This document shows positions 24,301-32,495 of a stretch of DNA of 64,000 bases, piece after piece; the stretch's first letter is position 1; every line of letters begins with the position of its first letter. Origin of the DNA: Mycobacterium barrassiae (GTDB taxonomy: Bacteria > Actinomycetota > Actinomycetes > Mycobacteriales > Mycobacteriaceae); assembly GCF_025822765.1 (NCBI RefSeq), contig NZ_JACKUK010000012.1, positions 62,001-126,000 on the forward strand, written 5' to 3'. A program made the translations under genes and the position numbers. The notes beneath the pieces were generated by a model. That model had not been told where the DNA came from. It worked only from the letters and a program-made list of their open reading frames with translations, and did no database searches.

Positions 24301-24339
24301 GCGAAATTGTCGAATCAACTCACGTCCCGTTTCGGCGGC

Positions 24340-24894
24340 TCACCTCACCAGATCGTCGAGCGCCGCGCGCGCGGCGGTATCGCGGCCTCCGCGTTCGAGT
24401 TCGATCAGCGCGCACTCCGCGGTCGCCGCGATCCACAGCCGCGCCGCCTCACGGGGATGGGCCGAGCCGAGCGCGGTGAAGTCGGCGGCGACGACGTCGA
24501 CGGTCGTCCGATTGCGGTGCGTCACCTCCTCGGCGATCGGCAGATGACCGCGGGCCTCCAACAGCAGGGCCTTGACACCGCGGTCGCGCAGGCACCCGTC
24601 GAGATAGGTGCGCGCGGCGGCGCGCAGCCGCTCCCTGCCCGGTTCCAGATCACCGATGGCGGCCTTCAACTCGTCGAACAGCACGTCGTGGAACCGGCGA
24701 TGAAGGGCGACGAGATAGGACACCCGGTCCGGGAAGTGGTGGAAGAACGTGCCTTTCGACACGCCCGCCGCCGCGACGACGGCGTTGACGCTCAAACCCT
24801 CGAGCCCGAGATCCTCGGCGAGCACCAGACCCGTCTCGATCAGATTGGTGCGCGTCTGCTGGGCGGCGGCCACCCGCTTATTGGCTACCTCCAC
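24340..24894 (-). CDS. TetR-family transcriptional regulator
   Basis: A 184-aa repressor with an N-terminal TetR helix-turn-helix (AEDLGLEGLSVNAVVAAAGVSKGTFFHHFPDRVSYLVAL, about 25-63) and a helical ligand-binding domain. Start GTG 24894 with a good GAGGAGG ribosome site six bases before it. It is divergent from an alpha/beta hydrolase. The palindrome between them (24942-24959) lies where it would repress both genes, the usual autoregulation. The inducer is unknown, possibly an ester substrate of the hydrolase. Confidence 0.9.
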   Translation of the reverse strand: MEVANKRVAAAQQTRTNLIETGLVLAEDLGLEGLSVNAVVAAAGVSKGTFFHHFPDRVSYLVALHRRFHDVLFDELKAAIGDLEPGRERLRAAARTYLDGCLRDRGVKALLLEARGHLPIAEEVTHRNRTTVDVVAADFTALGSAHPREAARLWIAATAECALIELERGGRDTAARAALDDLVR

Positions 24895-24928
24895 GGTGCC
24901 TCCTCTTGCCAGGGCGTCGACTCCGGCC

Positions 24929-24959
24929 TAGTGTAACTGACTGACCGACCGACCGGTCA
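24929..24959 (+). promoter_or_regulatory. TetR operator and -10 of divergent alpha/beta hydrolase promoter
   Basis: TAGTGT at 24929-24934 fits the mycobacterial -10 (TANNNT) for the plus-strand hydrolase. Just downstream, TGACCG-N6-CGGTCA (24942-24959) is a perfect-arm inverted repeat, preceded by a partial copy (TGACTGACCG). Bound TetR would cover the transcription start. Confidence 0.65.
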
Positions 24960-24975
24960 ATGAAAGGGTCCACCG

Positions 24976-25794
24976 ATGCCCACTGCGCAGACCTCGCTGG
25001 CCGCCGTGTCCTATACCGACGAGGGCTCGGGTCCGCCGATCCTGTTGTTGCACGCCGCTCTTCACGACCACACCGACTTCGATCCGGTGCGCGCGAGTCT
25101 CGGCCAGGGCCGCCGCGTCCTCACCCTGGACTGGCCGGGGCATGGCGCTTCTCCCCCGCCACCAGAGCCGTTGCGCGCCGTTGAATTCGGCGACCTGCTG
25201 GTCGAGTTCGCCGATCTGCTGGATCTGCGGGGCCTCGTCGTGGTCGGCAATTCGGTCGGTGGATACGCCGCGTGCCGGCTCGCCCTCGAACGTCCGGAGC
25301 GGGTGTCGGGCGTGGTGCTCGTCAACACGGGCGGTTTCACGCCGCACAGCGTGTTCACCCGGTTCTTCTGTGCCGTGATGGGGCGACCGGCCGTCGTCAG
25401 GGCGGCGTTTCCCGCGTTCGTCCGGGCCTACACGCGGGCCAAGAATTCCGCCGACGCGGCCGTGGTGCGGCGTGTGGTGGACCGTGCCCGCACCCCGGAC
25501 GGCGCGAAAATCGCTGCCGCGCTATGGAAGAGCTTCACCGAGCCGGGACACGACCTGCGGACGCGCGCCTCCGGGATCGCCGCGCCGGTGTTGATCACCT
25601 GGGGCGCCGAGGATCTGACCGCTCCGGCGCGCTGGGGCAGGGCCGTCGCGGCGGCCATTCCCGGCTCGTCATTCGAGACGTTTCCGACCGGACACGTCGC
25701 GTTCTCATCCGCGCCTGCGGCATGGCTGAACACGGTGCTGCCGTTCGTCGACGCCGCCAACGGCGTCCGGCAGGAGGTCAACCGCCGAGGGTGA
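24976..25794 (+). CDS. Alpha/beta hydrolase
   Basis: A 272-aa alpha/beta-hydrolase-fold enzyme. The oxyanion segment is LLLHAALHDHTD, the nucleophile elbow GNSVGG (Ser), the acid WGAEDLTAP (Asp) and the base TGHVAF (His). The fold fits small esterases, C-C hydrolases or haloperoxidases; no substrate can be assigned. It is divergent from the TetR regulator and probably controlled by it. The ATG at 24976 follows GAAAGG. The 3' end overlaps the convergent DUF5701 gene by 17 bp. Confidence 0.87.
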   Translation: MPTAQTSLAAVSYTDEGSGPPILLLHAALHDHTDFDPVRASLGQGRRVLTLDWPGHGASPPPPEPLRAVEFGDLLVEFADLLDLRGLVVVGNSVGGYAACRLALERPERVSGVVLVNTGGFTPHSVFTRFFCAVMGRPAVVRAAFPAFVRAYTRAKNSADAAVVRRVVDRARTPDGAKIAAALWKSFTEPGHDLRTRASGIAAPVLITWGAEDLTAPARWGRAVAAAIPGSSFETFPTGHVAFSSAPAAWLNTVLPFVDAANGVRQEVNRRG

Positions 25795-26425
25795 GTCTGC
25801 CTGCGGCGGAGGCGAACCCGAGCCAGGTGTGCCGATTGCCTGCCCAGCACCAGCCGACCTTCGGTGCGTCGCGGTTCGCGACGCCGTCGCGGCCGGTGCC
25901 GTTGCTGATCCACAGTGCAGGCGTCCTGGCGTCCAACGTCCCCGACGGCTTACACAAGCGGGAGCCGATCGTCATGAAACACCGGCCGCGCTCGAGCACG
26001 TCGGGGCGCTGCAACAGCCAGCTGATCCCCTCGGTCAGTGTCAACGGTGTCCGTCCCGCGGCGACGATGGCCGGCAGCGCCTCGTCGGGACTCCAGTTGG
26101 CCATGGCGTCGCCGCGGTCGAGATCCTGGAGCAGGTACAGCGGCGCGTCGGGGACGTCGACCGAGGCGATGGGCGTGAAGTCGTCGACGTCGGACATGTC
26201 GGCGACCACAAACCCGGGCTTGCCCGCGCGGCTCAGCAGAGGCGCTGACGCCGACACCGGCGCCAGACCGTGGTGGACGACGAGCAGCGCGGGCGCTTCG
26301 ACGCGGTGGTTTCCCGCCTGCCGCACCCGATCCTCGGACAGCCCGGCAATCCGGTGCACGCCGAGTTCGATCAGTCGTTCGGCCTGCTCAGGCAGTGTTG
26401 GCAGGGTGGTGGCGAGGCTCTGCAC
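25778..26425 (-). CDS. DUF5701-family protein
   Basis: A 215-aa soluble protein of unknown function that I recognise as the actinobacterial DUF5701 type. Its segments include ERLIELGVHRIAGLSEDRVR near the N-terminus, the FVVADMSDVDDFTPIASVDVPDAPLYLLQDLDRGDAMANWSPDEALPAI core and a C-terminal KVGWCWAGNRHTWLGFA. The start is GTG 26425. It is divergent from the GntR gene, with 51 bp between. No catalytic motif is visible. Confidence 0.75.
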   Translation of the reverse strand: MQSLATTLPTLPEQAERLIELGVHRIAGLSEDRVRQAGNHRVEAPALLVVHHGLAPVSASAPLLSRAGKPGFVVADMSDVDDFTPIASVDVPDAPLYLLQDLDRGDAMANWSPDEALPAIVAAGRTPLTLTEGISWLLQRPDVLERGRCFMTIGSRLCKPSGTLDARTPALWISNGTGRDGVANRDAPKVGWCWAGNRHTWLGFASAAGRLTLGG

Positions 26426-26476
26426 CCGCCGACAACGAAGCGAACCCGACGAGAAGTTCCCCTACGATTGACCGCC

Positions 26477-27148
26477 ATGGCTGCGCCACAGATCCACGGT
26501 GGGCGCACTCCGCTGCCCGCGACGCTGGTGGAAGTGGCCGAACATCGCCTGCGCGACGCCATTCTCAGCGGATCGCTGCAGCCCGGGCAGAAGGTCGTCG
26601 AGGAGCAACTCTGCGCGGACCTCGGGATCAGCAGAGCGCCGCTTCGGGAAGCCTTGCGGCTGTTGGCTCAACAGGGCCTCGTCGAACGCGTCCCGCGGCG
26701 GGGATCGCGCGTGGCGGAATGGTCATCGACGGACATCCTCCAGCTCTTCGCACTGCGCCACGTGCTGGAGTGTCATGCGATCGAGACGGCGCTGCCGCTC
26801 CCCGATCCCGACACCGCCCTGCAGCCGGTGCGCGAGGCGTTGGACGCAATGCGCTCTGCGACCGACGATCTGGACCGCGACGACGCGCACCGGCTGTTCC
26901 ATGCCGCGGTGGTGGGGCTCGCGCATAACCGCCAACTCGACATCGCCCTCGCACCGATCCTGCTGAAACTTCAGTTGCCGATGGCGATGAACATCCGGAC
27001 CGAGGCGCGGCAGAGCCACCCGCGCGACGGCATCGATCGGCATCAAGCGATCCTCGCCGCGCTCGAGACCAATGACCAGTCGGTCGTCATCGCCGCGCTC
27101 AAAGAGCACGGACATCTCGACTATCTCGGCCCGCGCCTGCATCGCTAA
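26477..27148 (+). CDS. GntR-family regulator, FCD (FadR) subgroup
   Basis: A 223-aa regulator. The N-terminal winged helix (LRDAILSGSLQPGQKVVEEQLCADLGISRAPLREALRLLAQQGLVERVPRRGSRV) is followed by an all-helical FCD ligand-binding domain. It starts at ATG 26477. A TACGAT hexamer at 26463-26468 could be a -10 giving a leaderless or nearly leaderless mRNA. It heads the allophanate hydrolase/biuret hydrolase/permease set, and an inverted repeat at 27187-27203 lies between it and the first enzyme gene. It is probably the local repressor, responding to a ureide. Confidence 0.88.
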   Translation: MAAPQIHGGRTPLPATLVEVAEHRLRDAILSGSLQPGQKVVEEQLCADLGISRAPLREALRLLAQQGLVERVPRRGSRVAEWSSTDILQLFALRHVLECHAIETALPLPDPDTALQPVREALDAMRSATDDLDRDDAHRLFHAAVVGLAHNRQLDIALAPILLKLQLPMAMNIRTEARQSHPRDGIDRHQAILAALETNDQSVVIAALKEHGHLDYLGPRLHR

Positions 27149-27186
27149 CACAAACGACACACACCCGACCCGCGTTCGCCATCATT

Positions 27187-27203
27187 CTGTCGACAATCGA
27201 CAG
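27187..27203 (+). promoter_or_regulatory. Putative GntR operator
   Basis: CTGTCG-N5-CGACAG, a perfect 6-bp-arm repeat of the size bound by FCD-type GntR proteins. It ends 2 bp before the ATG of the allophanate hydrolase gene (27206) and lies 38 bp past the GntR stop. Confidence 0.6.
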
Positions 27204-27205
27204 AC

Positions 27206-28609
27206 ATGGCTGATGACGCGCACGGCCCGTCCATCGGACCGTCGGTGGCCGAGATCCTGGCATCGCACGCGGCGGGCACCGGCTCACCGACCAAGACCGC
27301 GGTGCGGGTCGCCGACGCGATCGCCGCCCGCGGTGACGACGGCACCTGGTTGTCCACCGTCCCGCGCGAACACCTGCTGGCCGCCGCCGAAGAGATCGAG
27401 AAGCGTCCCGGCGCACGGACGCTGCCGCTGTACGGTGTGCCGTTCGGGGTGAAGGACAGCATCGACGTGACGGGTGTGCCGACCACCCTGGCGTGCCCGG
27501 ACTACGCCTACGTCGCGACGTCGACCGCGCCGGCAGTGCAGCGACTGCTCGATGCCGGTGCGCTGTACGTCGGCAAGACGAGCCTCGACCAGTTCGCGAC
27601 GGGCCTGAACGGCACCCGTACGCCGCATACGATTCCGCGCAGCGTCTACGGGTCCGACCTGATCTCGGGCGGTTCGAGTTCGGGGTCGGCGCTGGCCGTC
27701 GCGCTTGGCCAGGTGCCGTTCGCGGTCGCCACCGACACCGCGGGGTCCGGACGTGTCCCGGCAGCGCTCAACGGGGTCATCGGCTACAAGCCGTCGCGTG
27801 GGTTGATCAGCACCGTAGGCCTGGTCCCGGCGTGCAGGTCGCTGGACTGCATCAGCGTGATGGCGGGCTCGATCGACGACGTCGACCGCGTCTTCGGCGT
27901 GATGGCCGGCCGCGACGACGCCGATCCCTGGTCGCGCGACCGCGGACCGCGTTATGCCGGGGGCCCGATCCGGGTGGGCTTACCGCCCGCCGACGAGCTG
28001 GAGTTCTTCGGCGACAGCGCAATGCGGGACGCGCACATGGCGTTTCGCGCGCAGGTGTCTCGGGTCGGCACCGTGGTGGAGGTGTCGCTCGAGCCGTTCC
28101 TGGCCGCGGGCGCGCTGCTCTATCAGGGCCCATGGGTCGCCGAACGCCTGGTGGTGTTCGGCGATTTCCTTGCTGCACAGCCGGATTCCATTCATCCGGT
28201 CGTACGCGAAATCCTGCGGGGCGGACAAAAGTACACGGCGGTCGACGCGTTTGCGGCGTTGCAGCGCCTCGCTGAAATCAAGGCGACGGTGGACCGGCTG
28301 TGGCAATCGATGGACGTGCTGGTGGTCCCGACGATCGGGACCACATTCACTGTGCCAGAAGTGCTCGCCGAGCCGATCGAGTGCAACACCAAGCTCGGTC
28401 ACTACACGCATTTCGGAAATCTGCTCGACCTGCTCGGCGTCGCGATTCCGCTGGGCATCACGCCGGACGGCCGGCCCTACAGCGCGATGCTGCTCGGCGC
28501 CGCCCAGACCGACGACACCGTATTGCAGTTCGCCGCGAACCTGCTCGACGAACCGCGCGAACCGTCGTACCCCGCATCCGTCACACCCACCGTCGAGGAG
28601 CATGTATGA
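27206..28609 (+). CDS. atzF: Allophanate hydrolase (amidase domain, AtzF-like)
   Basis: A 467-aa amidase-signature enzyme. The Ser-cisSer-Lys triad is Lys83 (FGVKDS), Ser157 (GGSSSGS) and Ser181 (TDTAGSGR). The body matches allophanate hydrolase, which splits allophanate (urea-1-carboxylate) to CO2 and ammonia. The known AtzF and urea-amidolyase versions carry a further C-terminal domain of about 130 residues, which is missing here, so only the amidase half is present. It overlaps the next gene by 4 bp (ATGA) and follows GntR. With the downstream hydrolase it would complete degradation of biuret. Confidence 0.85.
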   Translation: MADDAHGPSIGPSVAEILASHAAGTGSPTKTAVRVADAIAARGDDGTWLSTVPREHLLAAAEEIEKRPGARTLPLYGVPFGVKDSIDVTGVPTTLACPDYAYVATSTAPAVQRLLDAGALYVGKTSLDQFATGLNGTRTPHTIPRSVYGSDLISGGSSSGSALAVALGQVPFAVATDTAGSGRVPAALNGVIGYKPSRGLISTVGLVPACRSLDCISVMAGSIDDVDRVFGVMAGRDDADPWSRDRGPRYAGGPIRVGLPPADELEFFGDSAMRDAHMAFRAQVSRVGTVVEVSLEPFLAAGALLYQGPWVAERLVVFGDFLAAQPDSIHPVVREILRGGQKYTAVDAFAALQRLAEIKATVDRLWQSMDVLVVPTIGTTFTVPEVLAEPIECNTKLGHYTHFGNLLDLLGVAIPLGITPDGRPYSAMLLGAAQTDDTVLQFAANLLDEPREPSYPASVTPTVEEHV

Positions 28610-29298
28610 GCCAACCCGTCGAAGTCGCCGCCGAACCGTCGCCGTTCACGCTCGTCGCGGGCAAGACGGCGTTGATCGTCATCGACATGCAGCGGGACTT
28701 CCTGCTGCCCGGGGGGTTCGGTGAAAGTCTCGGCAACGACGTCAGCCAGCTGCTGAAGGTCGTGCCTCCGCTGGCCGAGCTGATCGCCGCGGCGCGGTCG
28801 GCGGGCGTCATGGTGATCCACACGCGCGAAGGGCATGAGCCTGACCTGTCGGACTGCCCACCCGCCAAGTTGAATCGCGGCGCACCGTCGAAACGGATCG
28901 GCGATCCCGGCAAGTACGGCCGGATCCTGATCCGCGGTGAGTACGGCCACGACATCGTGGACGAGCTCGCACCCGTCGAGGGAGAGGTGGTCATCGACAA
29001 GCCAGGAAAGGGTGCGTTCTACGCAACTGAGCTACAGGACGTCCTCACTGCCGCGGGGGTCACGCAGTTGTTGATCACCGGCGTCACCACCGAGGTCTGC
29101 GTGCACACCACCACCAGGGAGGCAAACGACCGCGGCTACGAGTGCCTGGTCGTATCCGATTGTGTGGGTTCGTATTTCCCCGAGTTCCAGCGCGTCGGAC
29201 TGGAAATGGTCAAGGCGCAGGGGGGCATCTTCGGCTGGGTCGCCAACAGCGCGGCTGTCATCCCGACCCTGCAGACACTGACCGTCACGGCCGCCTGA
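28606..29298 (+). CDS. biuH: Isochorismatase-family hydrolase, biuret-hydrolase-like
   Basis: A 230-aa cysteine hydrolase with the Asp-Lys-Cys triad at Asp27 (IDMQRDF), Lys132 (DKPGKGAF) and Cys165 (TTEVCVHTT). The 33-residue Lys-Cys spacing is the same as I recall for Rhizobium biuret hydrolase. Biuret hydrolase makes allophanate plus ammonia, the substrate of the previous gene. Start ATG 28606 overlaps the amidase stop by 4 bp, so the two enzymes are coupled. Related family members act on ureidoacrylate, so the exact ureide is inferred from context. Confidence 0.8.
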   Translation: MSQPVEVAAEPSPFTLVAGKTALIVIDMQRDFLLPGGFGESLGNDVSQLLKVVPPLAELIAAARSAGVMVIHTREGHEPDLSDCPPAKLNRGAPSKRIGDPGKYGRILIRGEYGHDIVDELAPVEGEVVIDKPGKGAFYATELQDVLTAAGVTQLLITGVTTEVCVHTTTREANDRGYECLVVSDCVGSYFPEFQRVGLEMVKAQGGIFGWVANSAAVIPTLQTLTVTAA

Positions 29299-29308
29299 AG
29301 GGATCCGC

Positions 29309-30913
29309 ATGAGCACCGATGTGACCAATTCGCCCGCAGACCCGTCGTTGGATCCGCCTGTCCCCGACAAGTTGTCGATCCCTTGGTGGACCCGCGGTGA
29401 CCTCAACGCGTTCTTCGGGCTCGGGTTCAACATCTTGGTCAACGTCCTCACGTTGACCGGTCTGATGATCGGCGTCATCGCCGTGCCGGCGGGCGATGTG
29501 CTGGGCACGGTGCTGCCCGCGCTCGGTGTGGCGCTGATCCTCGGCAACCTGTACTACACGTTCCTGGCGCGCCGACTTGCCCGGCGGGAGAACAGAACCG
29601 ACGTCACCGCGCTGCCCTACGGGCCCAGCGTGCCGCACATGTTCATCGTCATCTTCGTCGTGATGCTGCCGGTGTACCTGAACACCGACGACCCGATTCA
29701 GGCCTGGCAGGCAGGCTTGGCCTGGGCCTTCCTCATCGGCGTGATCGTCATGATCGGCGCATTCGTCGGGCCGTACATCCGCAAGCTGACGCCACGCGCC
29801 GCCATGCTCGGCACGCTGGCCGGCATCTCCATCACGTTCATCTCGATGCGGCCTGCCGCGCAGATGTGGGAGGTGGCCTGGATCGGCCTTCCGGTGCTGG
29901 CGATCATTCTGATCGGGTTCTTCACCAACATGAAGCTGCCGGGCAACATCCCGGTCGGTCTGCTGGCCCTGCTGGTGGGCACCGCGATCGGGTGGGCCGG
30001 CGGCTACATGTCGGCGCCCGATGTGGGACAGGCGGTTTCCGACATCGCGATCGGCGTTCCGGACCTGCGGATCGATCTGCTCTTCAAGGGACTCGCCGAC
30101 CTCGCCCCACTGCTGGGCACCGCGATTCCGCTCGGCGTCTACAACTTCACCGAGGCGATGAGCAACGTCGAGAGCGCCGCGGCGGCAGGCGACAATTTCA
30201 ACCTGCGCAGCGTGCTGCTGGCAGACGGTGCCGGCGCGGTCATCGGGTCGGCGTTCGGCTCGCCGTTCCCGCCCGCGGTGTACATCGGCCACCCGGGCTG
30301 GAAGGACGCCGGCGGCCGGGCCAGTTACTCGTTGGCCAGCGGTGTGGTGGTCGGGATCCTGTGCTTCCTAGGCCTTTTCGGAGTGCTCGACGCGCTGCTG
30401 CCGGTGCCCGCGATCGTCCCGATCCTGCTCTACATCGGTCTGCTGATCGGCGCTCAGGCGTTCCAGGCGGTGCCTCGGCTGCACGCCGTCGCGGTGGTGG
30501 CCGCAATTCTGCCCAACTTGGCGCAATGGGCCCATGGTCTCATCGACAACGCGCTGAATGCGGCGGGTACGTCGGCGGCCGAGGTGGGCATCGACGCGCT
30601 CAACGGCGCCGGCGTGGTCTACGAGGGACTCAAGACGCTCGGCGAGGGGGCGGTGCTCGTCGGCCTGATTCTCGGCACGATGGTGACGTTCATTCTCGAG
30701 AAGAAGTTCCTCTACGCCGCCATCGCCTCGGCGGTCGGCGCGGTGCTCTCGTTCATCGGGCTGATCCATGCGCCCGAGGTCGCATGGGCAGCGAGCCCGT
30801 CAGTTGCGCTGGGCTACGTGATGTTCGGAATCGTCTGCGTCGCATACGCATTCCTGCCAGGCGCCAAAGATCCGGTCGAGGTCGACGAGTCGGACGTCGT
30901 CGCGGGCCACTGA
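29309..30913 (+). CDS. Permease, NCS2/xanthine-uracil-like, of ureide operon
   Basis: A 534-aa integral membrane protein with about 12-14 helices. The N-terminal cytosolic segment ends with PWWTRGDLNAFFGLGFNILVNVLTL, and a substrate-site-like GVYNFTEAMSNVESAAAAGDNF lies mid-protein, reminiscent of NCS2/AzgA nucleobase permeases. It begins 10 bp after the biuret-hydrolase-like gene and ends the operon at a strong 11-bp-stem hairpin. Likely cargo is a small nitrogen-rich compound such as biuret or another ureide, but transport specificity is inference from the neighbours. Confidence 0.78.
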   Translation: MSTDVTNSPADPSLDPPVPDKLSIPWWTRGDLNAFFGLGFNILVNVLTLTGLMIGVIAVPAGDVLGTVLPALGVALILGNLYYTFLARRLARRENRTDVTALPYGPSVPHMFIVIFVVMLPVYLNTDDPIQAWQAGLAWAFLIGVIVMIGAFVGPYIRKLTPRAAMLGTLAGISITFISMRPAAQMWEVAWIGLPVLAIILIGFFTNMKLPGNIPVGLLALLVGTAIGWAGGYMSAPDVGQAVSDIAIGVPDLRIDLLFKGLADLAPLLGTAIPLGVYNFTEAMSNVESAAAAGDNFNLRSVLLADGAGAVIGSAFGSPFPPAVYIGHPGWKDAGGRASYSLASGVVVGILCFLGLFGVLDALLPVPAIVPILLYIGLLIGAQAFQAVPRLHAVAVVAAILPNLAQWAHGLIDNALNAAGTSAAEVGIDALNGAGVVYEGLKTLGEGAVLVGLILGTMVTFILEKKFLYAAIASAVGAVLSFIGLIHAPEVAWAASPSVALGYVMFGIVCVAYAFLPGAKDPVEVDESDVVAGH

Positions 30914-30924
30914 CCCGCGACGAC
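30896..30924 (+). terminator. Hairpin terminator after permease gene
   Basis: Perfect 11-bp stem GTCGTCGCGGG / CCCGCGACGAC with a 7-nt loop that contains the permease stop codon. No U-run follows, as is common in mycobacterial terminators. It lies between convergent genes and may serve both. Confidence 0.6.
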
Positions 30925-30934
30925 GTGCGAGCGA

Positions 30935-31567
30935 CTACTCCTCAGGCAACCCGTCGGCGATGAGCTGGGCCTGCTTCTTGGCGACCTCGATCGCGATGTC
31001 CGGCGGAACCGGGTCGTTGAGCTCGCCCTCGAAGCGGATCTCCACGAGCGTCCTACCCTGGTTGAACACGGCAACCGTCATCGACCGACTTCCGTCCGGC
31101 GTGGTGCCGATCGCCAGGACACCCTGGTCACCAACCTCAGCTGGCTCGGGCTTACCCGTCGTCACACCGTCGTACGTCATGTTGTTGAACGCCTCTTCGG
31201 CGGTGGCGACGTCGGGGAAAACGAGAATGGTGTCGATGATCTGCGACTTGCCGTCGGGGCTCTCGTAGGCCTGAGACGCCCCTTCGATCCCATTTGGGTT
31301 CACCTGCGGGCCACTGGTCTTCGTATCAGGGCCCATGTCGGCGGCGGGGATCAGGAGCGAACCGTAGTCGGCGGGCTCCGCGGCGGCGCTGGTGTCCTCC
31401 GCGGCGCTCTCCTCCGAAGTGGTGGCTTCAGCGGAGGTGGTCGACGATGTGGCCGACGTCGATTCGGCCGAGGACTCCTTGTCATCCTTGCTACAGCCCG
31501 TGGCAGCGACCCCGATGACCAACGCCGCCACGGCCAAACCCGTGGCGGACACACGCGCGATACCCAT
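30935..31567 (-). CDS. Lipoprotein, duplicated family member 1
   Basis: A 210-aa secreted lipoprotein: signal peptide with lipobox ATGC, then a Ser/Thr/Glu/Ala-rich linker (about 27-65), then a soluble domain from ADYGSLLIPAADMGPDT to the C-terminus with an EVGDQGVLAIGTTPDGSRSMTVAVFNQGRTLVEIRFEG strand-rich core. It is a close paralogue of the next gene upstream (31673-32317). The signal peptide, linker and 5' flank are nearly identical, while the soluble domains differ widely. Predicted cell-envelope location. Function not recognised; the core resembles small mycobacterial lipoproteins of the sensor-domain type. Confidence 0.78.
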   Translation of the reverse strand: MGIARVSATGLAVAALVIGVAATGCSKDDKESSAESTSATSSTTSAEATTSEESAAEDTSAAAEPADYGSLLIPAADMGPDTKTSGPQVNPNGIEGASQAYESPDGKSQIIDTILVFPDVATAEEAFNNMTYDGVTTGKPEPAEVGDQGVLAIGTTPDGSRSMTVAVFNQGRTLVEIRFEGELNDPVPPDIAIEVAKKQAQLIADGLPEE

Positions 31568-32191
31568 GAATTCCTCTCAGAGAGTGAACGATCAGACTGA
31601 CTGGTGGATATAGATGTACAGGAGGGTTATTCGATTCCGATGCGTTTTGCCTAATCAAGATCAGTCAGACGACTACTCCTCAGGCAGATTCTCGGCGATG
31701 CGCTCGGCCTGCTTCTGAGCGAACCCGATGGCTCCATCCCGATCCATAGGGCGTTCGAGCGTGCCCTCGAAGTCGAGTGACACGAGGGCCAGGCCCTGCG
31801 TGAACAAGACGGACGTCACCGACTTGCTTCCGTCGGGCGATGTGCCGACCGCGACCACTGCTTGGTCGCCCACTTCAGCAGGCTCAACCGGGCCCGTGGT
31901 TACCGTGTTCATCGTGCCCTTGCTGGTCTCGAAACTCTGGTCGACGGATTCGGCGTTGGGCATGACGAGGATCGTGTCGATGATCCGCTCTTTACCCTCG
32001 GCGTCCGTATAGACAGCGCCCGCACCCGGATTGCCGCCCGGATTCAACTGAATGCCACCAGGAGTCTGGGTATCGGCGCCCAGGTCGGCGGCGGGGATCA
32101 GGAGCGAACCGTAGTCGGCGGGCTCCGCGGCGGCGCTGGTGTCCTCCGCGGCGCTCTCCTCCGAAGTGGTGGCTTCAGCGGAGGTGGTCGA
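31337..32191 (-). repeat. Tandem gene duplication with 108-bp identical block
   Basis: Bases 31337-31444 and 32084-32191 are identical, 747 bp apart. Flanking 5' coding and untranslated DNA is also highly alike, with a few substitutions. The downstream coding halves are strongly diverged. The identical block encodes the low-complexity linker, so recombination or gene conversion there is plausible. Confidence 0.85.
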
Positions 32192-32317
32192 GGATGTCGC
32201 CGAGGTGGTCTCCTCGGCCGAGGACTCCTCGTCGCTCTTGCTACAGCCCGTGGCAGCGACCCCGATGACCAGGGCCGCAACGGCCAAACCCGTGGCGGAC
32301 AAACGCGCGATACCCAT
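31673..32317 (-). CDS. Lipoprotein, duplicated family member 2
   Basis: A 214-aa lipoprotein with the same plan as the gene at 30935-31567: signal peptide ending ATGC, acidic/Ser/Thr linker, then ADYGSLLIPAADLGADT and a domain with EVGDQAVVAVGTSPDGSKSVTSVLFTQGLALVSLDFEG. It shares a 108-bp identical block with its neighbour in the linker (31337-31444 versus 32084-32191) and about 95 percent identity in the signal-peptide region. It arose by tandem duplication, with possible gene conversion of the 5' half. Envelope location. Function unknown. Confidence 0.78.
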   Translation of the reverse strand: MGIARLSATGLAVAALVIGVAATGCSKSDEESSAEETTSATSSTTSAEATTSEESAAEDTSAAAEPADYGSLLIPAADLGADTQTPGGIQLNPGGNPGAGAVYTDAEGKERIIDTILVMPNAESVDQSFETSKGTMNTVTTGPVEPAEVGDQAVVAVGTSPDGSKSVTSVLFTQGLALVSLDFEGTLERPMDRDGAIGFAQKQAERIAENLPEE

Positions 32318-32495
32318 GGATCCCTCTCGGAGAGTGAAAGGTCAGAGTTGGTGGATCTATATTTACCGGACCGTCAATAGATTTCGACCCACTGTTATCC
32401 AATGGAGACCATTGGTTCCGCGGGCGTCGATCGCGAGCAACGGCTCACACATGTTGATTTCCGCTCGGCGGTGCTCGCGGACTCCTAGCGTGCTG

